A stretch of DNA of 64,000 nt, taken from positions 29,096,913 through 29,160,912 of the forward strand of contig NC_046677.1 of the NCBI RefSeq assembly GCF_003369915.1. The letters are read 5' to 3'. A program made the position numbers and the translations under genes. The stretch comes from Drosophila miranda (lineage: Eukaryota > Arthropoda > Insecta > Diptera > Drosophilidae). Below, in pieces: positions 1 to 11,531 of the stretch; position 1 is the first letter of the stretch, and every line of letters starts with the position of its first letter. The notes beneath the pieces were generated by a model. The model worked only from the letters and a program-made list of their open reading frames with translations, was not told where the DNA came from and did no database searches.

Positions 1-1149
1 GAGGATGAGGAAACTGAAAACGATGTGGACATAATGGGATTCGAAGACCTGGAAGATGCAGAGCCCGCAGCACAGCCACACCAACCGCAGCCGCCGCTCC
101 CAGTGAATAATGAGGCGGATGCGGTGGTCCAACAGCTGGAATTGCCACAGCAGGCACAAGATCTGGTTGCCCTGCAACCGCCGGCACGACGCGAAAGTCC
201 TGAACGGGACTTTGACAATGAGCGTGCCGTAAATCCGTTCTTGTTACCCGTTAAAAGGCCACGGCCTATGGCACCATTGGGTCTGCCGCACTTCATGAAC
301 GAGCTGGCCGATGGAAGGTTGCGGTCTCATGAGTATAATGCCAATGGGGCTGGCAGTAGTAACGCAGCGGACAATAAGAGTACTATCAACCGGATACCTG
401 TTGAGATATTACTGAAAATATTTGCCTACCTGGACGACATGTCCTTGTGGATATGCAGCGAAGTGTGCAAGCAGTGGCACGACATCATTGGCAAAAACAC
501 AGCGCAAAGCATGTGGAAGGCATACATCAAGCAGCGCTGGCCGTTGTTCGAGAGTCTCTCGGACTCGCCGGACTGGCACAAGCTGTACGGAGCATTGATG
601 TCGTCATGCTTCTGTCGCACCTGCCTAATCGAAATGGGCGGACGCGGGCAATCTCCGCAAGACGACGAGCAGGACAATCCGATCCGAAACATTTTTCTGC
701 GCGGCGAGGCTAATCTGCTGAACAGCTACGAGTCGGAGGGCATTTCCGCCATCCCATTGGATCGACAGAACAACTATTGGCAGGCAACGATACTGGGGCC
801 ACCGGGCAGTCCCTACGAGGGCGGAAAGTTCTTCTTGTTTATCTACTTCCCAGACCGGTATCCCATGGCACCGCCCACAGTGCGTTTTCTAACCAAAATC
901 CTACATCCAAATGTTTCGCGGCATGGCGATGTGGGAATTGACATTTTTCAGCAGCAAAACTGGTCTCTGGCGCTAAACGTAGCCAAGGTTTTGTTGTCGG
1001 TACAGAGCCTACTCACCGATCCGTACACAGAGGTGTGCATGGAGCCAGAAGTGGGCTACATCTATGAGCACGAACGTGAGCGGTTTGAGCAGCTGGTGCG
1101 TTCATGGACCTGGAAGTATGCCATGTTCGAATTGATATCGCCTCGCTAA
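1..1149 (+). CDS. morgue: Morgue: F-box / E2-variant ubiquitin protein (5' end outside window)
   Basis: The reading frame is open from base 1, so the N-terminus lies outside the window; 382 residues are visible. After an acidic, Gln/Pro-rich stretch comes an F-box (visible residues about 128-165, starting NRIPVEILLKIFAYL), a Cys cluster (SCFCRTC), then a UBC/E2 fold (about 240-380) with the HPN motif. The residue that should be the catalytic Cys is Gly (codon 934-936, in HGDVGIDIF). F-box plus a Cys-to-Gly E2 variant is the published hallmark of Drosophila Morgue, which promotes DIAP1 degradation in apoptosis together with SCF components. It should bind SKP1 through the F-box and cannot form an E2-ubiquitin thioester. 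An AATAAA at 1391-1396 follows the stop. The gene converges on the FAM32A gene. Identification is from recalled family knowledge, not a search. Confidence 0.9.
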   Translation, partial: EDEETENDVDIMGFEDLEDAEPAAQPHQPQPPLPVNNEADAVVQQLELPQQAQDLVALQPPARRESPERDFDNERAVNPFLLPVKRPRPMAPLGLPHFMNELADGRLRSHEYNANGAGSSNAADNKSTINRIPVEILLKIFAYLDDMSLWICSEVCKQWHDIIGKNTAQSMWKAYIKQRWPLFESLSDSPDWHKLYGALMSSCFCRTCLIEMGGRGQSPQDDEQDNPIRNIFLRGEANLLNSYESEGISAIPLDRQNNYWQATILGPPGSPYEGGKFFLFIYFPDRYPMAPPTVRFLTKILHPNVSRHGDVGIDIFQQQNWSLALNVAKVLLSVQSLLTDPYTEVCMEPEVGYIYEHERERFEQLVRSWTWKYAMFELISPR

Positions 1150-1390
1150 GCAGCCTCTTAAGAAGTCGGAGACGCGGGACACCAGCACTAGCATATGGGT
1201 TTACTGGACTGAAAGTTGGAAACTATATAAAACCCTCTTTAAGTTGAGTTGTATATGATTATCAAAACTACATATGAAAATGTGTATTTAGGTTAGTAGT
1301 GCCATCCTGATTTTTCGATTTCGGCCACTCTTATATGAACCCCCCACATTGTAGTCGAAATTACTTAACGCTTCTATTGGTAAACCTTAT

Positions 1391-1396
1391 AATAAA
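1391..1396 (+). terminator. Polyadenylation signal of morgue
   Basis: AATAAA 242 bases after the morgue stop codon, in an AT-rich stretch. The expected cleavage site (about 1410-1425) falls just before the 3' end of the convergent FAM32A gene, so the two 3' ends almost touch. Confidence 0.6.
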
Positions 1397-1442
1397 ACCT
1401 AATATTTAAGTTACAATAACAGCATTGGGAGTGTCTCGGCGT

Positions 1443-1814
1443 TTATTTCGTCCAGGAAACCTTTGGTATGTCAAAGTGTTCGGTCAGGGAGTCCAGGTGC
1501 TCGTTGAACTTCTCCACCCGCTCCTTGTGTGTGGTCTGGGCCTTGTCCATGATCCGTTTGTTGCGCATCTTCTCCTGCTGCTTCTTGCTGGCTAGCTCCG
1601 CCTTGGTTAGCTTACGCTCGTACCCACTGCCGACTGCTGTTGCTGATGAAGATGTACTCGTCTCAGCGATCTGCTGCTCCACATATGACTTTTGCAGTGC
1701 CTCGCGTTCCTTGTCCTTGTCCTTTCCCTTATTCTTCTTCTTTTTCTTCTTAAGGTCTGTGTCGTTCTTAAGCTTAAGCTTGCCCTTGGCCGCACACGCA
1801 TATTCGTCGGACAT
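1443..1814 (-). CDS. FAM32A orthologue (small Lys-rich nuclear protein)
   Basis: Single-exon gene of 123 residues. The N-terminal third has a GKLKLK element and a Lys/Asp-rich run; the C-terminus ends HFDIPKVSWTK, which is the FAM32A signature (the vertebrate proteins end the same way and are about 112 residues). FAM32A is a nucleolar/spliceosome-associated protein whose C-terminal tail reaches into the active site of late human spliceosomes. I chose the ATG at 1814; the frame is open 39 codons further upstream to another ATG at 1931, but that extension is Lys/Ile-rich promoter-like sequence lacking family similarity and runs through the DRE. The polyadenylation signal AATAAA overlaps the stop codon. 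Neighbours: convergent with morgue, head towards the SVWC pair. Confidence 0.9.
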   Translation of the reverse strand: MSDEYACAAKGKLKLKNDTDLKKKKKKNKGKDKDKEREALQKSYVEQQIAETSTSSSATAVGSGYERKLTKAELASKKQQEKMRNKRIMDKAQTTHKERVEKFNEHLDSLTEHFDIPKVSWTK

Positions 1815-1877
1815 TTTTTGTTTAAAAAATTTTTTTATTTTTCTTTGTTTTGTTTTATCTGCGATTATTAATGTTTT

Positions 1878-1976
1878 TATCGATATGCGATTATCGTTAA
1901 AATATACCAACCCACCAGCAGAAATATACAAAAATATACCGTCTCATTTTAAAAATATACCGTAAAATATACTGAC
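1878..1976 (-). promoter_or_regulatory. FAM32A promoter: DRE and motif-6-like repeats
   Basis: A perfect DRE palindrome TATCGATA (1878-1885) lies 64 bases upstream of the FAM32A start codon. Beyond it are several AAATATACC/AAATATACT repeats; the one at 1965-1976, read on the gene strand, fits the Drosophila core-promoter consensus KTYRGTATWTTT (Ohler motif 6). This is the promoter style of constitutively expressed genes. The transcription start itself is not visible. Confidence 0.5.
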
Positions 1977-2533
1977 AAATTAAAGTTATATTTTACATAT
2001 TGCTCAATTTTGATATTCCGTCGAATATTACTAGCTAGATAGATTTCTCAGCTCTGCCCACATAATTTTATCCAATTGATGAATATATTTTTTACTTAAC
2101 TGGCTTATTTTAAATGCTTGCTTTTATTGGATCTAATTAAACTAATTAACACAGCAATAAAAAGTCGGAGAAGTCACAGAAATTTGAGAATAGTGAAGCA
2201 GCCAGGTCTTTTGGTTCAACCTTTCCGAACAAAATTCAACTTAAATTTGCACATCTTGCCAGTAGTTATTTGTTCGTTGATTTGTTATTTTTTGATCATA
2301 TTTGGATCTATAATCTAGTGGATCTTCCTTTCAGTTATTCAGCGACCCATTACACACCCAAAGAGCTCCTGCTAGGACTGGAGCTCCAAGCTCTAGGCCC
2401 GGGCTCATTTTGCACATTAACATGGGCCAGCAGCAGCCGCTGAGAAGAGATGAGGCACCCAACTCTTGAAAATTTGGTTTGAAATTTAGAAGGCATTATA
2501 TTAATAATTTTATAAGCATTTAACTGATTAAAT
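1977..2533. other. Intergenic, no gene seen
   Basis: AT-rich spacer between the divergent FAM32A and first SVWC genes. A 66-codon + frame at 2118-2318 has no recognisable feature and looks like chance. Nothing else supported. Confidence 0.5.
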
Positions 2534-2565
2534 TATAATTCAAGATTACGCTGAGCTTGTCAGTC
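2534..2565 (+). promoter_or_regulatory. TATA-like box and Inr of the first SVWC gene
   Basis: A TATAATT element around 2534-2540 stands about 27 bases before an initiator match TCAGTC (2560-2565). This gives a leader of only about 20 bases before the ATG at 2582. A similar leader (TTAGTCAAAGTTCTGAA, about 3227-3243) precedes the second gene, so the promoter was duplicated with the gene. Confidence 0.45.
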
Positions 2566-2581
2566 GAAGTTCTGAACTACT

Positions 2582-2980
2582 ATGGTAAATATGCATTTTG
2601 CGGGAATCCTTTTGGTTCTGTCCGCATTTTTCCTGGCTGGCACTGAGGCAGATTCAATGCAAGCGGTCTTTTCGGACCCAGAACATCCTGGCAAATGTGT
2701 GATTGATGGCCTCATTTTGAGCGACGGACAGTGGATACGACATCCCAAGATGTGCGCTCTGTTGTGGTGCGGGAGGAACAGCATAGGCGGGATACACATG
2801 TGAGTTTTGATATGGCATACATTCAATAATAATGTGATAATTGAACATTCAATTAGATGTGGCAAGGTTTCTCCACCGCGCGGCAGTAGGTTTGGCGAAT
2901 ACACTGACCCAAAAGCTGACTATCCCGCATGCTGTCGTCGTGAAATTATTGAAGAGCTTGAGAAGAAGGGAATTTCCTAA
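2582..2980 (+). CDS. Secreted single-domain VWC (SVWC, Vago-like) protein 1
   Basis: Two exons, 2582-2799 and 2857-2980, joined in phase 2 (donor GTGAGT, acceptor TTAG); 113 residues. Residues 1-23 form a signal peptide. The mature part has PGKCVIDGLIL, MCALLWCG, an ICG pair element after the intron and YPACC, which is the arthropod SVWC pattern (the family includes Vago, an antiviral cytokine-like factor induced through Dicer-2). Only six of the usual eight cysteines are present: the fifth and the final one are missing, and a charged tail (EELEKKGIS) replaces the C-terminal Cys region. AATAAA overlaps the stop (2980-2985). It is in tandem with a close paralogue 280 bases downstream. The specific role is unknown; secretion and a stress or immune role are inferences from the family. 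Confidence 0.85.
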
Positions 2981-3257
2981 ATAAATGCAAATTGAAAAAT
3001 AGAAATGCACACATTGTTTGTTTTCACAAGACAATCTAAAAGTACTTTCCTGAACTATGACATCCCATACTAGAATATTGATAATTTCATTAGCATTCAA
3101 GCGATAATTTAGTCGATCCATAAGCACTGTACTCTCTCACATCTAGATCTATTTTTGCTCGCTGAACCGGTCGACCAGCCCTCTTCAAAATAGAAGCATA
3201 TTAAGTCTGAGATTACACTCAGTTTGTTAGTCAAAGTTCTGAATCGATGAGGTGAAG

Positions 3258-3644
3258 ATGCAGCTGCTTACAGGAATCGTTTTGGTGATCGCCGCTCTTA
3301 TGCTTGTCGGCACTCAGACTGAGGCAGCCGTCTCTCGGGGCATCTTTAAAGACCCTGCTCATCCAGGAAAATGTGTCGTCGATGGACTTGTTCTGAACGA
3401 CGGGCAGTCGGCTCGTCACCCCAATCTGTGTGCCCGTGTGGTGTGCGGAAAGAATAGCGAGGGACAGATACAGACGTGAGTTTAAGAACTGAAACATTCG
3501 ATTTTCATGAGAAAGTAATTATGAATTATTTACATATTTAGATGTGGAGTTGTTGGCCTGCAGCCCAAACAAAAGTTTGGCAAGTACACAGCACCGAATG
3601 CTGACTATCCCGCATGCTGTAATCGTGAAATTCTTGATGCCTAA
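3258..3644 (+). CDS. Secreted single-domain VWC (SVWC, Vago-like) protein 2
   Basis: Two exons, 3258-3475 and 3542-3644, same intron position and phase (2) as its upstream tandem copy; 106 residues. The start is the ATG at 3258 (MQLLTGIVLV). A short ATG-AGG-TGA upstream ORF at 3247-3255 precedes it. Signal peptide residues 1-23, then HPGKCVVDGLVLNDGQ, LCARVVCG, TCG and YPACC. Six cysteines only, like copy 1, and the chain stops soon after the CC pair. AATAAA at 3667-3672. The two first exons have identical length (218 bases of coding sequence each), showing a recent tandem duplication. No catalytic function is expected; a secreted cysteine-knot-like ligand is the family view. Confidence 0.87.
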
Positions 3645-3672
3645 TTAAGCGATCTTCGAAAAATGAAATAAA

Positions 3673-4121
3673 TATTATACGCGACCAAGAAAATATTTTG
3701 TTCCTCTTGTAATAATATATTTGGACAGTGGCGCAGCCCTACCGGTAAATATTCTGAACTTGTTTCGTCGCCAGGTGTCTCTTTTGTGAGCTCACCTTTG
3801 TGTAGTTGCCATGTAACGGAATTTATTTAAAAGCAAAATAATATTTTTGTATCTGTGTGTGTGTGCCTTCAAGAGGATATATTATTATTAATAAAATTGG
3901 TTGGTTTTTAACGCACATAAAATATGCATAGGATATACATATATTATAGATCATGATTAGCAGAGTCTAGTGATGTCCGTCTAAAGTAGTCTCGTCTCTC
4001 GTATTCAAAGAAAGCTCAATGGAAATTGTGCAGAGTAAAATTTACGCCGAATTCGGAAACTTTGAATACGTATACGGCTACGAGTACGCGGGACTCGAGG
4101 AGCCGAGCCATTTTCCGTAGG
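3673..4121. other. Spacer before candidate upstream promoter
   Basis: No coding signal. Contains TG-rich and AT-rich low complexity. The last 150 bases become GC-richer with short repeats of GAGTACG/CGAG type, as is common in front of Drosophila start sites. Confidence 0.4.
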
Positions 4122-4468
4122 TCAGTTGTGATTCGACGAGCGACGGAACAACATCCCGTGTGTTGTGCATTTTGTCGAGGCGCGTCTGTAAATATTTAAA
4201 AAATATATTCATAAATTGTTTAAACTAAAAACATTCAGCGAATGCCAACATCCAAGTGATTTTTAGTGCGTGCTTCAAGTCTGGCCAGTGTTAAAACAAA
4301 GGTTTAATTTGTGGCTACTGTTAAAAAAATATTTTGTTAATCCTAACCAAAAAAAAATATTTAAAATATATTAAAATTCAAAAAAATAACAAAAATTCAA
4401 AGTGCGAAGGTGAAAAGTCCGCCCACACTCTTTCTCCCAGTCACAGCCTTGCTCTCCCACGCGCTCCG

Positions 4469-4494
4469 CTCTCTCTCTCTCTCTCTCTCTCTCT
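4469..4494. repeat. (CT)n microsatellite
   Basis: Thirteen perfect CT units inside the candidate 5' exon. Confidence 0.9.
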
Positions 4495-5084
4495 GTCTGC
4501 CTCCAGTTTTTCTCTCTCTTGCTGCGGAAAACTAACGGTTTTAGAAAAGCTCGCTCACCTCGCTCATGCGTCTACGTGTGTGTGTCTGTGTGTGTGTTCA
4601 GCCATTTGGCTTGTATGTGTGGGTTAGCATCCTGTGGCAAGTTCTTCACTCAAGGATAACAGTCGTAAAAGTACAACAATGTAATGAAAAATATCAGAAA
4701 ATATCATCATCGCCAGCAGCATCATGGTGGTGACGCGAAAATATTACAATTTTATGCTCGTGTTTGTGTCTCTTAGGGTTCTGTTCTTCTGTATTACGGA
4801 GTTGCCAGGCCACAAACTTTAATGTCCTTTCTTGTCGCTTTCTTTTTTTATGCCAATACGTGGGGCATTTGCATGCAATTTACGATTCCTGTACGAGTAG
4901 CATGTCTCACTAGCCTCAACTGTCGTTGTGGGTTCTGAATCTGAGCTGAAACTGCGGCTTTTCTGCCACACACACACACATACGAGTACTTTCGTAGTGT
5001 TAGCCAAGGGCATGTAACAGGTAACTCAACACAATTGACACCTGTCTCGCTCTGTCGTACCCTTACGCTCTCTTGCGTTTTCTC

Positions 5085-5118
<34 letters not shown>

Positions 5119-5127
5119 TTCTCTCTG
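5085..5127. repeat. (CT)n microsatellite, slightly interrupted
   Basis: About 43 bases of CT with one TAT and one TTT interruption, just before a donor-like site. Pyrimidine tracts of this kind on one strand are (GA)n on the other, a possible GAGA-factor binding track. Confidence 0.85.
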
Positions 5128-5138
5128 TTCTGTGGCAG

Positions 5139-8100
5139 GTAAGCTTCTGTAACGGTAACGGAATACACGTTCTGTCAATAGCAGCAATACGAGTTGCAAC
5201 AACGAGCTATTCGAATGCCATAAAATGATGTTAAGTTGGTATTAAATAAAATAACCGCAAAGGAGACTACCAGCAAGACATCACAAAAACACTCGTTAGA
5301 AGGATGCACAATATCAAGTTAATTTTGATTTAAATTCCTCAATGCAACTCTAACTGCTAGCAAGAGGCTTTTATCGATTGATCGATCTGAATGATTATCG
5401 TTTCTTGTCGGCAAAGCCTTACTACAGGGCATATCGGTGGTGCAGAGGTTTAAAATCTTGTCATCTAAGAAGGTGCTGGAAGGTCATCCTTCTCCACGGC
5501 TTTTATAAACTGCATATGAAATGATGCCATCTTCAAAAACCATATCTTAGCAGTTTTAAAGAGTTCCCGCTGGACACTTTTAGCTGAAGGTCAAACTTTT
5601 GTTGGTTTTCTATCCACATATTTATATCTTATCATATAACTGATAACAATTTTATTTTCGTATAATTTGTATAGTTTTTTATTTATAATTTAGGGCGGGT
5701 ATTACTGGTACCCTTCCGATCTGTTGTAGATTTGTTTTAATCTCTTTTTTTGCCTGTCCAAAAGTTAAATAGAGAAAATGGAAGGCAGGGAGGTGGTGAG
5801 AGCAGATTTTAACAAAGTCTGAAACTTTTTCATTACTGTTGCACATCTGGGCTAAAGTTTGTCGTATGGCTGGATGACCTTAATGCAAAATAGGGTTTTG
5901 GCCAACTAATACCAACTACCAACTACCAGCTACCAGCTCCTCCTCTTTCATCTTCTGGTCCGCCCTGAGTCTCATCATGGCTGTGCATTATTAAGCGACA
6001 GCTTCTGTATTATTCAACACCCGTACAGACCGTGCAGCCTGGCCCAGAGGATGTCTGTGTTCGAGTTGTATAATAAATAAAATGCATTATTCATGCAAAG
6101 GCTTCATTGTGGTTAGGCTGTTCTGTTTTTGTTTGTTGGTTTTTTTGATCCTTTATTGAAATGCCATTAGCGAATTTCATTGAATTTTCATTCTGGTCAC
6201 GGCGCAGACGCGGCGTATACGCAATCTGGCATTGAGGATTGATATCTATGAGGCGAAAGGTGTTCTGTTCGAGAACAATACCAAACAGTAATCATCATCA
6301 TTCCGATTCCAGCAGATAATTCCAGACAATTCCAGGCCAGAGAATTTATTCATGTGAAAGTTAAGCCTAATTAAAAGTGTTTCGGAGACAGAGAGTGCGG
6401 AGAAAAGCAGGCAGAGAAACAACGGCCAGGTGGTGATGCATGAATTTAGCTGAACAACAACAGAGAATTGGCAACATTTCGTGGCAGGCTATACGGCCCG
6501 GATTCGTTTTCCGTTTTACCGTGGAGCACGCGTGTGGTGGTGTTTACCTTGGACAAGAATAACTCGCAACGGCATAGACACCCCATCTCCATCTCCCATC
6601 CGACAAAACCCCATCCATCCGCGTTCTGGTTTCTGGCTTTTTCATCGTCCTCGTCCTCAGCCTCAGCGTCAGTCGTTTTTTGTGCGGCCTCACGTTTTGG
6701 AAAAACCATCTTTTGTGATTCCTTGGGCGCAGCACAGCAGTTTCTAGTCGGTGGCCTACTCTGAAGGTGAGTGCAAGCATTTCTTTCCATTCCTCAATGC
6801 CCATTCCTCACTCCATCCACCCATCAAATTCATTTGCTCAATCGATTATTCCCTAACCGAGTTCTCTTGCAGCAGCAGCCACAGACTTAAATTAGCCATA
6901 AAACCTCATAAAAAAGCAGACAGATAAACAATTTATCCGCGGATAGTATACGCATTTGCTTGAAAAATTACGCGCATAATTAAAATCTGAAATGAAAACG
7001 ACCGCATCAATGAATTAACCAGAAAAAATCATACATTAAATACGAGCATACTCTACGTATATTTTCATTTTTTTTTGCTCAGTATAAGTATTTATTTTCC
7101 CATACCAGCTGTCTGATTTGGGAGAGCTTTGTGAAGATACGAGATTTACACAATTAAGCAGGAAATCTCCCATAATGAAATAAAGAAATAATATCCACTG
7201 AGTCCTTCTTTAATAAAGTAATTAATATTCATCGATTTTTCGATGATTTTACAAGTCCCCCCAACAGGAAACAGATGAATTGGTGTCGAAAGTCTTGAAA
7301 AATATTCTAAAATTGTAAGGGTATAGCCGTATTCCATTCATGGGGCAGTGCCCCTGCCCCAAATTGTTCCACAGACTGCTCTGAAAGGCGAGAATTATTT
7401 TCGTTTGATTATTTGATTCAATCGTTTTCTCATGTTTTTCATAAATTTTGCTCGTTTTTTTCTGCGTGTTTACGCCGATTGACTTCATTGTGTGCCTTTG
7501 TAATTTGTGATTTCATTTCATTTTAATTTGTTTTTTTGGTTTGCTATAAACCCCATCGCCCTCTGTGGATATTTTCTTAGCAAATATTTTCATACCATGG
7601 TCATGCCTCGTCACGAATGACGCCATGCATGTGCCCCGTAAAATCAGCGTTAAATGTCCATAAACTCTTTGATTTGTGGCAAGTTGTCCAGAAATGGTCA
7701 TTAACGTGGCTCAGATCCCTAGACATATCACTCCCCCGTCTGGTCCTAATGGTCGTGTAATGGAAACTGTTTGTTAAAATTAGCCAACAGCGCCAGTGGC
7801 CAGTGGCCAATGGCCAACAAGTGCCTGGCCGTGGCCATTAGCCCGAAACTGGTTAGTGTCTAATGGCATTAGTGTTTCCTACTTTTGAGCAAACTACAGG
7901 TGGGACAACAGGGTGGACTACGGCATAATGTCAATGTTTTCTAATTGCTTTTCCATGCTCAATGGCTGATGGTCATTTCATTAGAATTTCACAAAACTTC
8001 AATGGATATATGAGATATTAGAATACAGTGTAGAAATTATATAATGTAAGAAATGCATCCAACTATATTTATAGTTAATCTTCTGTCTATTTCAAGATCT

Positions 8101-11100
8101 TCCTTTGGGTGACTGTATATATAGCAACAAAACATATTTATAGCCTTCAACTTTTGCTCCCCATAACCAAGTGCAAATAATATTCTCCCTCAATGATATT
8201 TATACACCCCACTGATGCCACTCATACGTCCAATTGGTTGCCTATAAATAATAGAATAGAATAGTAGATGGGTTGGAGGATGGGTCTTTCATAATTCATG
8301 CAAAACTTCATGTTTCAGCTACTACAAATCAGGCGGGTGCTTCCTCCGTTCCGCCCCAGACATTTTTATGGCAGCCATCTTTGGCAACAGCTCGTAAAAC
8401 AAGAGCAACAGTCCCATAATTTATGTCCACATAAAAAAGGAATGGAGCCAGCAATACACTACACGCAAACAGACATTTGGTTGGATAAAATTCAATTTCA
8501 GAGGACCCACCCTCACCGTCCAACATTGTAAAGGAACAATACGGATACGAAATACGGGTAAATATCCAAATAAAAAGGGTAAAATTCTCCTCAAACTATA
8601 TTTTTATTTGACTCGTATATCACCTGTTCAGATTTCGTCGTGAATTGTCAATAATTTTGTCCAAAACTAGTTGATTTTCCAGCCAAAATAGAGATTGTTA
8701 ATAAATGAATGAAATTAAATTAAATGCCGGCATTTTATGCCAAAAATTGATTGACATATACATAGTTCCGGGTACTGTTCATTTATTGGCAAAAATACAC
8801 ATTAATACGAGTATCTAGACGGAATGGTGTGCTTTTGCGGTCGTGTTTTTCAATATAATCCATCGCCTAAATAGTTAAATATTTATTGATGTTGTTTATC
8901 CTAAAATTGAGTGAGACTATGACAACTATATGATTGAAAATCGAAGTTTCGTGTGGCTATTGTTGGATCTATTTATAACCAGGAAACAGTTCAAGACTGT
9001 TCAGCCAGAATAAGAAAATTAAGATGACACAGTTTATGCATTCTAGTATTTGAAATTTTAACCTTCATCTCTTCTACTTGAAGGATAATCTTGTGAATAG
9101 CTCGTGCATTTTCGAGTACCAATTTGTTCCTTATAGAGCGGGCATCTCCCTGGTCGGAGAATCGACTAAAGTTCCATTTGCGTATTGCGGTGAGTGCGAC
9201 CGGGGCACAGACAGCGCGTGAAAGGTAATGAATAAATAAACTTTCGCAGTAGTTGGCCGATTTTTACACCGAAAATGTACGTACGAAAGGAGGTACATAT
9301 ATAGTAAATGTAAATACACTGAAACAAATAATGGATACAATTTACGTTCATGTACATAAAGTGCTTCTTCGAGTATTGGGTATAAAAAACCCTTAGTGGT
9401 GTATAGAATCCAAAATCAATCAATTAATGAAAAGTATTAAGCGATTGCAGACAAAATGAAGGTAACAGTAAATATTTCTGGCAAATCAAATTTTCTTTTT
9501 GGCAGAAATTCTATTACTTTTCCTCTCGATGAGATAGTACTTGTACGTGTCGCTCTTTTCTCTAAGTACTTTCCATTTCATTTTTCCCTGTGCACATACT
9601 TACGACCATGAGTCTGTCTGTCTGTCTGCCTGTTGGTGGGATATTCGGTGTGTTTTGCATATTTTAAGCAGCTCCTTTGCACCTTTTACATTTTATATGC
9701 CATGCAGCGGGTAAATTTGAGTTTGAGTTTCAGTTTCTGTTTCTGTATTTTTTTTTTTGCATTCTTTCTCGTCTGTGAGTTTTTCGGCCGTCTCTCTTTC
9801 TCTTCAGTGAGTTCTCTCGTTTTTGCCTCTTTTTCTTGTCCTTTTATTTCAGTTTCCGTTTATGTACACATTTGTAGCCTGGCCAACAACCAACAGCCAA
9901 CATCACCTTCACCTTTGGCCCGCACGCAACACACACACACACACACACATCTTTCTCCGACACTGGGAGTGGGTGCGGGCAGGTCTCAATCCTATGCCCC
10001 CCTTTGCAGCCAATTTATAAATGTTGTATGTACATGTGTTTTTACAAACACAAGCACACGTTGGCACTCACTCACACACACATAAAGTCTCGGGCATATG
10101 CTGCCTTTAAGTTTTGTGCAGCACAAAAAATTGAAATATTCATTTTCGTTTGTTTTTTGTTTTATGCTGAGGCTTGCTGTTTCTCTGGCTTGCGACGGAA
10201 AACTTACTGCGGTCACTGTATAGGTTGCAGGGGTTTTCCAAGAACTTTGGTCCAGCCCATGGCCAGGCCCTCGGTGGAGCCACAATGAATATCCTTGATT
10301 TTCACTTGCCAAAAAACCCCAGGACTACTCGTGGAATGAATCCAATTTATGGCGTGAAACTTCCTGGGAGAACAAGGCATTTCGATTCAAGAGAGTCACA
10401 ATCGATTGGGCAATCGCAGACGCCGATAAGCATTCGAAGGCATTGAAATGAAAGCCTTAAATACTCAAATGTGTAAAGACAATATGTCTTAATTCATGCA
10501 AACTTGCATGTACTCCACGCACTTCAATATGCAGTTAAATCCTCTGCTAATTTATTCGATGTACGGATTGCAAACATGCACCAATCATCTCCAACGACAG
10601 GGACCTTAATTAGTTTCCGTTAAATGCACTTAACACGGTAGCCAAATCCATTCCTGTTTTGCGGATTAACTCAAGACTTGGGTGGGACGATGGCAGAATA
10701 ATACCAGGAAATGGAATTATATATCTATCGATTTACTGAATTAATTGAAATATGAAATATGTCTCACTGCATCTCCGCTTGATTCATCTGAGGGTAGAAC
10801 TCTAGGTCAATACCTTAATTAGGATCAGACTTTCCCCTGCATACCCGTACTATTTATTCGCTCTGACTTTTAAAATTGTTTTTCTATAAATATAGCCAAA
10901 AAATCCCTTAAATGCTGAAAAATTGTTATACCCTTTTGTGCAAAAGCGTATAAGGTCAGAATGCAATTGGCCGTAAATTGCGATGGCCAATGGGACATGG
11001 GACCGACTGGTCAAATGGTCGGATGGTCGAGGCTGAAACGTTTGACCCGCAATGGAGCTTAATCCGCCTCGCCGTCATGCCCCCACAAACGCATTCAAAT

Positions 11101-11531
11101 GTCAATTAGTGTTGTTGTTGTTGCTGTGGTTTCAATTTCTGTACGCCGCTGCGCTGCCCTTTATCTTTCCGGCAATACGAGTTGCAGCAGTTGTTGTGGC
11201 CCTCTGGCTGATTTGGAAATATTTGCCATCCCCTGGGATGCCAAAGCATCCATCCATTGAAGGCCAACGGCAAGGATAGCAAAAATATACAGAGCTGAAG
11301 GGACAGAACCTTGGCCGACGAGATGTGCCACGGGAATAGCTGCCAAGAAGCTCGTAAAAACCAATAAATAGAGTAAAGAAAATTATGGCCGACAAGTGTA
11401 TATGGTAAGCAAAATTATGCATGTCCTTCAGGCAGTAAAACGAAGTGACTCTCTGCGATGTTATGGTATTTAATTCTGGTAGGCAAATTTGGATTGAAAT
11501 TTAACTGGTAACAAAATGATGGTTGCAACCG
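5139..11531. other. Gene-poor stretch, probably intronic
   Basis: No conserved coding region was recognised on either strand. Short open frames (for example 9633-10085 and 8298-8531) are low-complexity or unremarkable. A CA microsatellite sits at 9929-9949. A TATACCC-type imperfect palindrome lies at about 10929-10953. Confidence 0.5.
9929..9949. repeat. (AC)n microsatellite
   Basis: About ten AC units without interruption. Confidence 0.85.

Larger units (their letters stand above)
4122..5138 (+). promoter_or_regulatory. Candidate transcription start and 5' untranslated exon
   Basis: A perfect initiator TCAGTT (4122-4127) opens a stretch without TATA box that resembles a long Drosophila leader: A-rich runs, many short upstream ATGs and two pure CT tracts (4469-4494, 5085-5127). 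A strong donor-like site, GGCAG followed by GTAAGC, occurs at 5138/5139. I infer, without proof, that this may be the first exon of the membrane-protein gene that starts coding at 44642, because that gene's first coding exon begins with a splice acceptor 17 bases before its ATG and no closer promoter stands out. Another donor-like GGTGAGT is at about 6770. Confidence 0.3.

Noticed and set aside
4819..5168. Arg/Glu-rich - frames around 5 kb
   Set aside because: Produced by the (CT)n tract read on the other strand.
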